A DNA stretch of 64,000 bases from Gammaproteobacteria bacterium 39-13 (GTDB lineage Bacteria; Pseudomonadota; Gammaproteobacteria; Berkiellales; Berkiellaceae), in assembly GCA_001898235.1 (NCBI GenBank), contig MKTN01000004.1, forward strand, positions 62,001-126,000, in the 5' to 3' direction. How positions within the stretch are numbered: position 1 is the first letter of the stretch; each line of letters opens with the position of its first letter. Shown piece by piece: positions 47,306 through 56,522 of the stretch. Both the position numbers and the translations under genes were made by a program. The notes under the pieces were generated by a model. That model searched no databases. It was not told where the DNA came from and saw only the letters and a list, made by a program, of their open reading frames with translations.

Positions 47306-49078
47306 TTAAAGTCCAATTTGAATATGCGGCGGGAATTTTTTTAATACCTCATGATAGCGTTGCATTTCTGTTTCAAGCGGAACGCCCATCGGAAGATGTC
47401 TAATACCTATGGCATCATTTTCTTGTGGATTGGTATAAAGATTAAACATTACTAAACCCGCCGCTTTAGAAATAATCCCACTAAATCCTCCTTTATAACC
47501 ATCCGGTGTTGCAGCATTAGGTAGTTGTACTAGGGTCATAAGCTTGAATTCATCCATTCGGGTACCTGCAAGTTGATCGTTCCAGAAATAAAGGATGCTA
47601 CGACGATTTGATTCTCCGTTTTTGGCGAGCAAAAATGAGGTTTGATCAATTCCATCAATATACCGCTCTTTAGGTACAAGCTTTCCTAATTCTGCGCCTG
47701 ATTTGCCTGCAAGAGAAAGGGCTGTGTTGAAAATATCAGATAAGTCAAATAGCCCCTCTGATTTACGTGGTTCAATCATTCCCTTCCAATAAACAAAGGT
47801 TGGAACACGCACCCCTCCTTCCCAGGTGGAGCCTTTTGCTCCCCTAAATGCGGTGCGGCCATGCGGAGGCACTTCTGCTTCGGGACCATTATCAGAGGTA
47901 AAGAATATAATCGTATTTTCAAGCTGGCCTGTTTCAACCAATGTTTTATGTAGCTTAGCAAAAACATCATTCATCTCGACAATGCAATCACTATAACTTG
48001 TACGTGCTGGTGAGCGCCCTTGATAATATTCATTAGGATAATTATCAAAATGACAGCCGCGTGTACCATAATAAAGGAAGAAAGGTTTATTGCCAGTAGA
48101 CACTTGACGAATAAATTTCTGACCGTAATCTAACCAGCGCTGATCTAGATCTTTAATATAATCAACGGTGATAGTTCCTACACTTTCAGCTTTGCCGCCT
48201 TTTACTGCATGCACATCGTCTTTATTAAATGGAAGCTCATTTATGTAGGCAGTTCGTGCAGGGCTCAAAGCAACTTCAGGATTATAATTTGGATCACGCC
48301 ATTCAGTATACATATCAGATACGGATAGAAATCCTCTAAAGTCATCAAATCCCACATTCTGTGGCTGAGAGCCTTCATTTTCGCCTATATGCCATTTGCC
48401 AATAGCTTGGGTGACGTAACCTTGATCTGATAATAATTTGGCAACAGTAATAGCTCCTTCCAAGCCACCGGGTTGACCATACATAGGAGGTATCAAGATC
48501 CCATGATGCACTGGGTATTGCCCTGTCATGATGGTCGCGCGTGTAGGTGAACAGCTAGGCTGAGAGTAAGCTGATGTTAGAATGAGTCCTTCAGCTGCAA
48601 TTTTATCAATATCAGGCGTTGGGTTACCTACGGCAATGCCACCTCCATTAAACCCCATATCCATCCAACCTACATCATCCATTAAAAACACAATAATATT
48701 GGGTTTTTTTCCGGTCTTTTTCTCAAGTGTAGCCAGTTTATCTTGTGCTTCTTTCATTTGCTCTGAGTGAGCAATAACAGGCTCCATATTGTCAGCAACA
48801 GCTATTGCTTTAGTAGCTAAATATTGATTGGGATGATCAAATCCTGCCATTCCTTCACGCTTAGACACGCCTTCATTTTCTGATAATAATTTTTCCGATG
48901 ATGCGGTTTTTGCTTGTTGCTCTTCTGTCGATACAATCGTTGATTTCTGTTCTGTTCTTTTTCCAAATAGGGAATAACCGACTATTCCAATAACAAATGC
49001 GGCAACTGCGCTAATCACGATTATTCTTTTGGAAGAGTCTTGTTCATCATTATTTCGAGGGGCTTGTTGATCACTCAT
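47306..49078 (-). CDS. Membrane-anchored or secreted arylsulfatase (sulfatase 2)
   Basis: The start at 49078 gives 590 residues. One hydrophobic anchor lies at about 19-38 ([20 protein letters not shown]), then a 75-residue Ser/Glu-rich linker, then the sulfatase domain beginning at [15 protein letters not shown]. The FGly motif is C176-S-P-T-R ([15 protein letters not shown]), and [10 protein letters not shown] and TSDNGPEAE complete the active site. Like sulfatase 1 it needs formylglycine generation; FGE is encoded 1.5 kb away on the same strand. Substrate unknown. Confidence 0.95.
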   Translation of the reverse strand: MSDQQAPRNNDEQDSSKRIIVISAVAAFVIGIVGYSLFGKRTEQKSTIVSTEEQQAKTASSEKLLSENEGVSKREGMAGFDHPNQYLATKAIAVADNMEPVIAHSEQMKEAQDKLATLEKKTGKKPNIIVFLMDDVGWMDMGFNGGGIAVGNPTPDIDKIAAEGLILTSAYSQPSCSPTRATIMTGQYPVHHGILIPPMYGQPGGLEGAITVAKLLSDQGYVTQAIGKWHIGENEGSQPQNVGFDDFRGFLSVSDMYTEWRDPNYNPEVALSPARTAYINELPFNKDDVHAVKGGKAESVGTITVDYIKDLDQRWLDYGQKFIRQVSTGNKPFFLYYGTRGCHFDNYPNEYYQGRSPARTSYSDCIVEMNDVFAKLHKTLVETGQLENTIIFFTSDNGPEAEVPPHGRTAFRGAKGSTWEGGVRVPTFVYWKGMIEPRKSEGLFDLSDIFNTALSLAGKSGAELGKLVPKERYIDGIDQTSFLLAKNGESNRRSILYFWNDQLAGTRMDEFKLMTLVQLPNAATPDGYKGGFSGIISKAAGLVMFNLYTNPQENDAIGIRHLPMGVPLETEMQRYHEVLKKFPPHIQIGL

Positions 49079-49326
49079 TTTATTGCATCCTGAAAGGCCT
49101 TGCCTATTTTTCGGCAGTAATAACAAAAACTGAATTGCATATGAATTTTCTAGCTAAAACTATTGATTACTGGTAATAAATTCATACAAACTTACCAAGT
49201 TATTCACCTTGTTTCCTGATTACTTCCTCAGCAGGCAAATGAAAAAAATATTGATACAATCATTTTTTGTGTTGCATTGCTACGTATTTTTTATCTTTAA
49301 TTCATATCAACGCAAGGAGCAGCGGT

Positions 49327-50541
49327 ATGGCACTTTATGATTATCTTGCCCTAGAGGGTGGTGGCGCTAAGGGATATATAGATGTTGGTGTAGCAGAAGA
49401 GCTAGAGCGATTAGGTGTTTTAAAAGATTTTCGAGCCATTGCAGGTACTTCTGTCGGTGCAATTGCTGCTTTAGTTTTATCTACGGGGTGGCCTGTAGAA
49501 AAGATGAAGCAAACCTTCTTATCTCTAGATTTTGGCAAAATGGCCCAAGGGGATTGGAAGGATACCCTTAAAATACCTTACACCATAAAAACAGGGTTTG
49601 GCTTGCATGATGGTGCAGCATTTTTAGCGCTGTTTAAAAGCATTGTAAAAGAAGTTACAGGAAACGAAAATACTACTTTTGAAGAATGGCACAAAATTAA
49701 AGAAGAGCATCCAGAACTTGGACTAAAAGATATTTTTGTAGAAGCGTGCAACTGTAATCGCAGAGTGAATGAAACCTTTTCTTATCTTTCTCAACACAAA
49801 GATGTTCCGATTGCTGATGCTATCCGTGCGTCTATGGCTTTCCCTGGTTATTTTACACGGCATGTCATTAAAGGAAAGTCTTATAGTGATGGCGGTGTGC
49901 AAATGAATTGTCCTTCTGCTGTATTTGAAGAAGAGCCTGGTGTTTTTAATCCAAAAGTATTAACCGTGCGATTAGATAGCAAAGATGAGATTAAATATTT
50001 TGAGGAAGGGATAGAGCCGCCAGAAAAGGAAATAAATTGCACACTTGATTATGCGGTTGCAAATTTTGAAGCATCAACCAATGCACAGAATTTTGCCTTT
50101 CATCGCAGTCCTTACAAAGAGCATACTATTTTTTGTGACACCTTAGATGTAGGAACATTAGATTTTGAATTAAAACCCAAAAAAAAGGATGCACTTATCG
50201 CTTCAGGGCAATATTCAACTATGCGATATTTTCAGGAAAACCACCCAGAGCTTGCCAAACAAGTCTATGGAAAAGAAGATAAGGCAACCTTAAAGCAAAT
50301 CAAGGCCTCAAAATATACCAGATTTCTTAGCGATTTTATCGCACAACAGCCAGCTCAAAGCTTTGAGGGGACAGCAACTGTTGATGTTTCATCTTTGGCA
50401 TCAAGCTCAAATGTTGTCCCTATTACTCATCGCTATAGCCAGTGGTGTCAACTACCAGCTTTACAGAAAATGCATCGAAAAGCACATACTGTAGATCTTA
50501 CTTTAGATAAAGAGAAAAAGAAGACCGCTCTCAAAGTATGA
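49327..50541 (+). CDS. Patatin-like phospholipase, candidate effector
   Basis: The start at 49327 follows AAGGAGCAGCGGT. The protein has 404 residues. The oxyanion loop is EGGGAKGY (10-17), the nucleophile S42 is in G40-T-S-V-G44, and the partner aspartate is D188 in SDGG. The Ser-Asp dyad hydrolyses phospholipid or lipid acyl esters. There is no signal peptide, so the enzyme acts in the cytosol or is exported by a dedicated system. ExoU- and VipD-type bacterial effectors share this fold. The C-terminal ~100 residues are polar and probably flexible. It sits between sulfatase 2 and FGE on the opposite strand. Confidence 0.93.
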   Translation: MALYDYLALEGGGAKGYIDVGVAEELERLGVLKDFRAIAGTSVGAIAALVLSTGWPVEKMKQTFLSLDFGKMAQGDWKDTLKIPYTIKTGFGLHDGAAFLALFKSIVKEVTGNENTTFEEWHKIKEEHPELGLKDIFVEACNCNRRVNETFSYLSQHKDVPIADAIRASMAFPGYFTRHVIKGKSYSDGGVQMNCPSAVFEEEPGVFNPKVLTVRLDSKDEIKYFEEGIEPPEKEINCTLDYAVANFEASTNAQNFAFHRSPYKEHTIFCDTLDVGTLDFELKPKKKDALIASGQYSTMRYFQENHPELAKQVYGKEDKATLKQIKASKYTRFLSDFIAQQPAQSFEGTATVDVSSLASSSNVVPITHRYSQWCQLPALQKMHRKAHTVDLTLDKEKKKTALKV

Positions 50542-50567
50542 AATATCCCCTTCTTGGGGAGTATCAT

Positions 50568-50620
50568 GTCATTGCGAGGTACTTATGCTGAAGATTGCTT
50601 CGTTAGCTGCTCGCAATGAC
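50568..50620. repeat. Dispersed palindromic repeat, copy 1
   Basis: GTCATTGCGAG (50568-50578) and CTCGCAATGAC (50610-50620) are perfect 11-base arms; GATTGCTTCGTTA lies between them. The same GATTGCTTCG/CTCGCAATGAC sequence recurs at 61804-61830. This is the 'CATTGCGAG...GAAGCAATC' family of repeats seen in many genomes. CCCCTTCTTGGGG just upstream is a further small hairpin. Confidence 0.8.
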
Positions 50621-50628
50621 AATTAAGG

Positions 50629-51684
50629 CTAGCTTTGTGAAACAAGACGAAATCCTACATGTGAGGTGCCTGTATCCACCGCCTCACCTCTCCTTGCACT
50701 GGGTCTATAGCTTTCACAATAATTTGGATTGCATAAAAAAGAGCCACCTTTTATCACCCGTTTGATAGCATAAGGCTCTAAAGGATCAAAACTTTTTTCA
50801 GGTCCTATAGGATTATTTAAGCAAATTCCTTGGCTTGCTCTATCAATATACGTATCGGCGCGATACCAATCATTAGTCCATTGCCAGACATTGCCTGCCA
50901 TATCGTATAAACCATAGCCATTTGCTGGAAACGATTTCACCGGCGAGGTTCTTAAATAACCATCTTCTGGTACACCATCGTGTGGAAAATGACCTTGAAA
51001 GGTATTGGCCATATGCTTGCCGTTAGGTTTAAATTCATCTCCCCAGGGGTAACGCTTTTCTTTTAGCCCTCCCCTTGCTGCGTATTCCCATTCTGCTTCA
51101 GAGGGTAATCTTTTTCCTGCCCATTTCGCATAAGCATTTGCATCTTCCCATGAAACTTGTACCACAGGATGATTTTCTCGCCCTTTGAGATCACTGCCAG
51201 GTCCTTCGGGATGGCGCCAATTAGCTCCAGTCACCCACTTCCACCAAGCAAAGGAATTATTGAGTGCAACAGCGTGTGAAGGAGGGCTAAAGACTAAAGC
51301 ACCGGGTACTAGTACCTCATCCTTAGGTTTTGCAGTGTTGGGAGGAAGTTGCTTTTTCAGTTCTTCCCACTCAGGTTTACGCTCTGCCGTTGTTATATAG
51401 CCAGTTGATTTTACAAATTTTTCAAATTCAGCATTAGTAACAGGATGTTCATCCATCCAAAAGCCTTCGACATGCACTTTATGGGCTGGCCGTTCATTAG
51501 GCATACTACGAGGATCGTTTGTGCCCATGGTAAATTCACCGGCAGGGATCCATTTCATTTCTTCATGGGTAAATTGGTTGTGGGCGTTTTGCTTTTCATG
51601 ATGGAAGTGAGTAAAAAGAATAATGGTGAGTGATATTAAAATAACAAATATAAGCGTTTCTTTGCTTTTTACAGAAAAATGCAT
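50629..51684 (-). CDS. Formylglycine-generating enzyme (sulfatase-modifying factor)
   Basis: Oxidises the active-site cysteine of Cys-type sulfatases to formylglycine. The start at 51684 has AAGG at good spacing; an ATG nine bases upstream is possible. One N-terminal membrane segment (about residues 9-25), then the FGE-sulfatase domain: WIPAGEFTMGTND, AGKRLPSEAEWEYAARGG, VWQWTNDWY, and the copper/active-site cysteine pair C-x4-C in FLCNPNYCESY, the same spacing as human FGE. HVGFRLV ends the domain. The anchor places it at the periplasmic face, where both sulfatases go. It is on the same strand as sulfatase 2, but the patatin gene lies between them on the other strand. Confidence 0.95.
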   Translation of the reverse strand: MHFSVKSKETLIFVILISLTIILFTHFHHEKQNAHNQFTHEEMKWIPAGEFTMGTNDPRSMPNERPAHKVHVEGFWMDEHPVTNAEFEKFVKSTGYITTAERKPEWEELKKQLPPNTAKPKDEVLVPGALVFSPPSHAVALNNSFAWWKWVTGANWRHPEGPGSDLKGRENHPVVQVSWEDANAYAKWAGKRLPSEAEWEYAARGGLKEKRYPWGDEFKPNGKHMANTFQGHFPHDGVPEDGYLRTSPVKSFPANGYGLYDMAGNVWQWTNDWYRADTYIDRASQGICLNNPIGPEKSFDPLEPYAIKRVIKGGSFLCNPNYCESYRPSARRGEAVDTGTSHVGFRLVSQS

Positions 51685-51802
51685 CCCTTTCATCCTTGAA
51701 ATGGAAAGTCATGAATTTATCATAAATCGTCTTGGCTTAAATGCAATAGCTCAAACTAGTCATCTAAATGGTTTAAAAAAGCTATTGCATAGCATAAAAA
51801 GA

Positions 51803-53572
51803 TTAAGTGATAGGGGCTGCCAGCCATGCCTCAATTTGAGCTCTTAACATAGGTAAAGTCACCGCACCATTTTTAAGCACTTGATAATGGTATTCACGAA
51901 TATCAAAGCGCTCACCCAGCGACACTTTAGCTAATTGTCGTAAATTTTCAATTTCACGTTTGCCAAGCATGTAAGAGGTCGCTTGACCTGGTGTCATGAT
52001 GTAGCGATCAACTTCACTTTCAATAATATTTTCATCTAATGCAGTATGTTGCTTTAAATAATCAACAGCTTGCTGTCGGCTCCACCCCATGACGTGAAGT
52101 CCAGGATCAACCACTAAACGAGCCGTCCTTAATGCTTCATTAGACAACATACCCAAACGAGAAATGTCATCACTGTACAATCCCATTTCATCGGTCAGGC
52201 GCTCTGTGTAAAGCGCCCAGCCTTCACCAAAACCTGCATTCCAAAGATATTTGTCTAAACCATGATGAGATTTATCTTCAAAAGATAAAGCAAATTGAAA
52301 ATGATGACCTGGGATTAATTCATGAAATAGGGTTGCTTCTTGATCAATCCGGCTTCTTTTTTGCGGCTCAAAAGTATTAATGTAAAAAATGCCGGGACGT
52401 TGACCATCGTCACTTGGTGGATGATATTCACCTGCTGCACCTGTTTGCGCACGATGCAAAGGATAAGGCTTAATTGTTCCATCAGCTTTAGGGATCTGCT
52501 TAAACCAGGCATCCACTTTTGCCTTGGCACGTGCTAAAGCAGCCTGGTTATAATTCAAGATATCTTGCTCAGAATGGAATAAATATTGCGGGCTCGTCTT
52601 AGCTTGATAAAAAACCTCTTTCATTTCTTGGATACCAAACTCTCGTTGACCGATAGTAGCAACTTCTTTTTTCAGAAGATGCATATGAGAGAGTCCATAT
52701 TCATGAATAGTCTCAGCAGGTAAATTAAGTGTTGTTTCTTTTTGTATCTTTGCCGCATAACACTCAGCACCATAAGGTAATGCTGCTAATCCAACCTCCT
52801 CTCTAGCGATAGGCAAGTATTCTTCCTCCAGGAAATAAGCATAGCGTTTAAGAGACGGATTAATTACTGTTTCAATGACTTGGAGCATTTGCTTTTTAAA
52901 AGCGGGATCGCCATCACGTTTTGCAAATTCAAGATAAGGAGAATTTTCAACAGGTGTGTTAATAATAATTTTAAGTTGTTTCAGAACTCTTTGTACCGCA
53001 GGTTTAGGAGCAGTATAGCCCTCGGTGATGCCTATTTTTAAGTTATGCATTTCATCATTCACAACAGTATCGAAAGTTCGCCACCGTTGTAATGCTAAGC
53101 GTCGGTATTCAGGCGTTCCTACAGGTTGCTTTTCAACTATAGCAGCAATGATATTATGCCAGCCCCATAGCGGGTTAACATTCCAAAGCTCATCTTTGCA
53201 AACCCGTGCCCTTTTATTATTTTCTAATGTTTCTTTTAATAGTTGATAAGTATTATATTCTGGAAGGTTTTTGAGAGCCTCTTCATCGAGAGCTTTTAAT
53301 GCTGCTAAAAAATCATCTTCCTTTTTTTGCCAAGCGGATAATGCAGATAAGGAGTGATCCATAAATCTGTTTTGAGCAATATCGGTGCGCCCAAAATACA
53401 TCCCTAGTTCTGGAAAAAAATCAAACCACTCTTTTTGATATTTATCTGCAAGTTCAATTAATTTTTTCTGGGTATGAATGTTTATTGGTTTCATGTTTGC
53501 ATCTACTGTGGCAGAAAAACAGAGGGGAATGATAGAACTATAAAGAATGCTTAATGCTTTTCCCTTTCGCAT
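51803..53572 (-). CDS. Secreted DUF885-family metallopeptidase-like protein
   Basis: 589 residues with a signal peptide (cut after VDA near 25). The zinc-type motif is H417-E-L-I-P-G-H-H (TLFHELIPGHHFQFAL), followed by NAGFGEGWALYTERL with a candidate third ligand. QRPGIFYINTFEP and PGQATSYMLGKREIENLR are DUF885 blocks. The family is related to M3-like peptidases, although a reaction is known for few members. It stands alone. Confidence 0.9.
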   Translation of the reverse strand: MRKGKALSILYSSIIPLCFSATVDANMKPINIHTQKKLIELADKYQKEWFDFFPELGMYFGRTDIAQNRFMDHSLSALSAWQKKEDDFLAALKALDEEALKNLPEYNTYQLLKETLENNKRARVCKDELWNVNPLWGWHNIIAAIVEKQPVGTPEYRRLALQRWRTFDTVVNDEMHNLKIGITEGYTAPKPAVQRVLKQLKIIINTPVENSPYLEFAKRDGDPAFKKQMLQVIETVINPSLKRYAYFLEEEYLPIAREEVGLAALPYGAECYAAKIQKETTLNLPAETIHEYGLSHMHLLKKEVATIGQREFGIQEMKEVFYQAKTSPQYLFHSEQDILNYNQAALARAKAKVDAWFKQIPKADGTIKPYPLHRAQTGAAGEYHPPSDDGQRPGIFYINTFEPQKRSRIDQEATLFHELIPGHHFQFALSFEDKSHHGLDKYLWNAGFGEGWALYTERLTDEMGLYSDDISRLGMLSNEALRTARLVVDPGLHVMGWSRQQAVDYLKQHTALDENIIESEVDRYIMTPGQATSYMLGKREIENLRQLAKVSLGERFDIREYHYQVLKNGAVTLPMLRAQIEAWLAAPIT

Positions 53573-54180
53573 CTTATCTTCCTAACTAATATTAAAATGA
53601 TGATAACTATCACCAGCTTTGAAGCTGAACGACGTGTTATATCATGAAAAAAAGCGTCTAGATAGGTAGCACTGAGGATACATAGATCTGCGCACAGAGA
53701 AATTTTTTCTTTGTTTATTCTCAATATCAGATTTGATTCTCTTTCATTTTACTATTTTATGAGTTGATATTTGTAAAAAATGACTTATTCAAAAATTGAT
53801 AATGATAAAAATTTCAACGCATTCGATTATTACCAGAAAATTTTACTTTTCATTTTAAGGAGACATAGGAAAGAATTGATATATTGATAGTCTAAAATAA
53901 TATATGTGCAAAGGATTGAATTGGTGTTGTACATCAATGACGTACATTAAAGGCTGATAAAATTTTTTGCTTAAACTTGAAACAGCTAGGTAGGACGCTG
54001 AAAAAGTAAGGTACATTTTATAAACTTGTTCAGGAACAACTTCTCTTATAAGCTTTCTTAGGGTCACCTTTCTTCTGTAATCTATAGAGGGCACTAATTT
54101 AGAGAACATTCCTAAAGAAAATGCCTTTTTGGTCCGATTCAAATTGGTTAGAACCTGCTTGCTTAAAGGATAATGTAAAA
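53573..54180. other. Long AT-rich intergenic region
   Basis: About 600 bases. A minus-strand frame (53855-54142) has only a TTG start and no ribosome site, so it is not called. Nothing else is supported; promoters for the divergent neighbours must be here. Confidence 0.5.
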
Positions 54181-54609
54181 ATGACTAAAAAATGCTTAAT
54201 TGCTATCGCTCTTTCTGTTTTTTTCACCAGCGCCTACGCTCAGTCTTCTCCAAATCCTGAGCAATCAGGTCCTGCATCTCTTCCTCCTAGCCTTTTAGAA
54301 GCTTGTAAGGGCAAAAAGGAAAAAGATAGCTGCACGGTAACAAATCCTAAGAATGAGAAGCTAGAAGGTACCTGTCTTAAGCTGCCTAATGCGCCTGATA
54401 CCGTCGCATGCTTACCTAACCCACCTAAGGAAATTATAGAAGCCTGTAGCGGTAAAGCTGATGGCGAGAGCTGCACAATTGTAGCCCCAGATGGTAAAAA
54501 TATCAGCGGTAAATGCCGTCAAAGTCCACTCCAAGAAAAGGAGCATCTCTGTATTCCTAACGCACCTGTGGGTTCCACTGAAGAAAGTGCGCCTAAAAGT
54601 GGTAAATAA
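54181..54609 (+). CDS. Small secreted protein with duplicated four-cysteine unit
   Basis: The start at 54181 begins a signal peptide (cut after AYA, residue 20), which a start at 54121 would not. The mature 122 residues contain two copies of a ~47-residue unit, with cysteines at 42, 51, 65, 77 and 89, 98, 112, 124. The spacing C-x8-C-x13-C-x11-C is identical in both. It begins (S/E)(L/I)(L/I)EAC and ends (L/I)PNxP. Two disulfides per unit are likely, so it should fold outside the cytoplasm. Family not recognised. Confidence 0.8.
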   Translation: MTKKCLIAIALSVFFTSAYAQSSPNPEQSGPASLPPSLLEACKGKKEKDSCTVTNPKNEKLEGTCLKLPNAPDTVACLPNPPKEIIEACSGKADGESCTIVAPDGKNISGKCRQSPLQEKEHLCIPNAPVGSTEESAPKSGK

Positions 54610-54621
54610 AATAAGTCACAT

Positions 54622-54649
54622 AAAGCGATCTCATTAGAGATCGCTTTTT
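54622..54649. terminator. Bidirectional terminator
   Basis: AAAGCGATCTC and GAGATCGCTTT around ATTA, followed by two more Ts, between convergent genes ending at 54609 and 54655. Confidence 0.88.
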
Positions 54650-54654
54650 CTCGC

Positions 54655-55074
54655 TCAAAATATCCCTCTACCTTTTTTGTATTTCTTTTTCTTTTGGGTA
54701 CTGTCTAATAACAAACTATCCATATCTCCAAATTCTTCTTCAGCGCTCGGTTGAGGCAATTCAGCGTGAGAAAACGTATAAAGCAAATTTCTTGCAGAAG
54801 ACGATGATGCCACCTCTGGTAAGAATTTTTTTAATGCATCAACGCTATCTTGAAATAAAATTGCTGTATCACTCTCTTTTTCCAAGGGTAAAAGAATACG
54901 CTCGATTTCTCGAAGCATCGTTTCAAAATGTAATTTTGTCGTTCTTTCTGACAAGTTACTTTTTAGATAACTTGCAACAACACGATAATCTGATACTGAG
55001 GCTGCAAGATTATTCAAATTCTCTTCAGCCTGTTGACGAGATAATATTTTTTTTTGATTAAAATGTTTAAGCAT
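54655..55074 (-). CDS. Unrecognised small helical protein
   Basis: 139 residues, mostly helical (SRQQAEENLNNLAASVSDYR, EIERILLPLEKESD) with an acidic patch (AEEEFGDMDSLLLD) and a basic tail (QKKKKYKKGRG). No signal peptide or known domain. An acidic patch near the C-terminus followed by Lys residues is also seen in translocated effectors, which is weak evidence only. GGAAG about five bases before the ATG. Confidence 0.65.
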   Translation of the reverse strand: MLKHFNQKKILSRQQAEENLNNLAASVSDYRVVASYLKSNLSERTTKLHFETMLREIERILLPLEKESDTAILFQDSVDALKKFLPEVASSSSARNLLYTFSHAELPQPSAEEEFGDMDSLLLDSTQKKKKYKKGRGIF

Positions 55075-55115
55075 GCCACTTCCTTGTAAGCATTCAATAG
55101 AAATTTAAGATTATT

Positions 55116-56513
55116 TCATTCATGTTTGTGTGAATGTGGTTTACGCACTTTAAGTTCGATCTTATCTCCCTGTTGCGTATTTTCTTTTTCTCGATACGGC
55201 TCATTAATGTGTCCCGTCCATTCATAGGCCACGGTGCCTTTGGGATGCTGGTACCAGCCAGGATCACTGTAATCCCCTGGCTTTTGATTTTCGCGTACTT
55301 TAACAACAGTAAACATTCCACCCATTTCAATAGGACCGAATTGACCGGTTCCTGTCATCATAGGAAGTGTATTTTTAGGCAATGACATAGACATCTCACT
55401 CATACTAGCCATGCCAGTTTCGCCCATTGGCATATAATCTGGAATAAGTTTTTTGATTTTATCGCTAACACTCTTTGTGTCCACACCAATCATTGTTGGC
55501 ACATCATGTCCCATTGCATTCATCGTATGGTGAGATTTATGGCAATGAAAAGCCCAATCACCTGGTAAGTTTGCATCAAATTCAATAGCTCTCATTTGCC
55601 CTACTGCAATATCTGTTGTTACTTCAGGCCAACGTGCTTCAGGTTTTATCCAGCCTCCATCGGTTCCTGCAACGACAAAATTCATTCCATGCAGATGAAT
55701 GGGATGATTAGTCATCGTAAGATTCCCAACACGTATCCTCACACGATCCCCTTGCCGACAAACTAATGAATCGATTCCAGGAAATACGCGACTATTAAAT
55801 GCCCACAAATTAAAATTTAACATCGTATTTACTTTGGGCGTATAACTACCGGGATCAATATCATAAGACGCCAGTAAAAAACAAAAATCACGATCCACTT
55901 TCATAAATTGGGGATCTTTAGGATGCGTAATCCAAAATCCCATCATCCCCATTGCCATTTGTACCATTTCATCAGCATGCGGGTGATACATGAATGTTCC
56001 ACTTCGTCTTGCCTCAAATTCATAGACAAATGTTTTACCTGGTTTAATTTGCGGTTGGGTAAGACCGCCAACCCCATCCATCCCATTGGGTAAAGGTTGT
56101 CCATGCCAATGGATGGTTGTGTGTTCAGGAAGTCTATTAGTAACAAAAATACGGACTTTATCTCCTTCTACCACCTCAATAGTGGGTCCAGGAGATTGGC
56201 CATTATAACCCCATAAATGTGTTTTCATTCCGGGGGCAAATTCTCGAATAACTGGCTCAGCAACTAAATGAAATTCTTTCCAACCATTCTTCATTCGCCA
56301 TGGAAGAGACCAACCATTTAATGTGACAACCGGATGAAACGGATGGCCATTATCGGGAAGAGAAGGAGGGAGCGTTTTTGGACTGCTCGTTGTTACTATT
56401 TCCGGCAAAGCGGCAAGCGCAACTTTACTGACAGAGGTTGCAGCAAAAGCGACACCTAGTCCAATAGCTCCTTTTGCTGCTCCTTTTATAAAATCGCGTC
56501 TTCTTTTAATCAT
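55116..56513 (-). CDS. Multicopper oxidase (CopA/CueO-like, Tat-exported)
   Basis: 465 residues. The twin-arginine signal RRRDFIKGAAKG is followed by a hydrophobic stretch, so the protein is exported folded. Copper ligands are in HWHGQPLPNGMDG, YHPHADEMVQM, NHPIHLHGMNF and HCHKSHHTMNAM, the four standard boxes, giving type 1 and trinuclear copper sites. A Met-rich loop (MPMGETGMASMSEMSM) is typical of copper-tolerance oxidases. It oxidises Cu(I) or phenols in the periplasm. Last gene of a three-gene unit, nine bases after the TolC-like gene. Confidence 0.95.
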   Translation of the reverse strand: MIKRRRDFIKGAAKGAIGLGVAFAATSVSKVALAALPEIVTTSSPKTLPPSLPDNGHPFHPVVTLNGWSLPWRMKNGWKEFHLVAEPVIREFAPGMKTHLWGYNGQSPGPTIEVVEGDKVRIFVTNRLPEHTTIHWHGQPLPNGMDGVGGLTQPQIKPGKTFVYEFEARRSGTFMYHPHADEMVQMAMGMMGFWITHPKDPQFMKVDRDFCFLLASYDIDPGSYTPKVNTMLNFNLWAFNSRVFPGIDSLVCRQGDRVRIRVGNLTMTNHPIHLHGMNFVVAGTDGGWIKPEARWPEVTTDIAVGQMRAIEFDANLPGDWAFHCHKSHHTMNAMGHDVPTMIGVDTKSVSDKIKKLIPDYMPMGETGMASMSEMSMSLPKNTLPMMTGTGQFGPIEMGGMFTVVKVRENQKPGDYSDPGWYQHPKGTVAYEWTGHINEPYREKENTQQGDKIELKVRKPHSHKHE

Positions 56514-56522
56514 TTCATCCTC

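Noticed and set aside
53855-54142. Minus-strand frame of 95 codons
   Set aside because: TTG start, no Shine-Dalgarno, overlaps the upstream region of a signal-peptide gene on the other strand, and no recognisable protein pattern.
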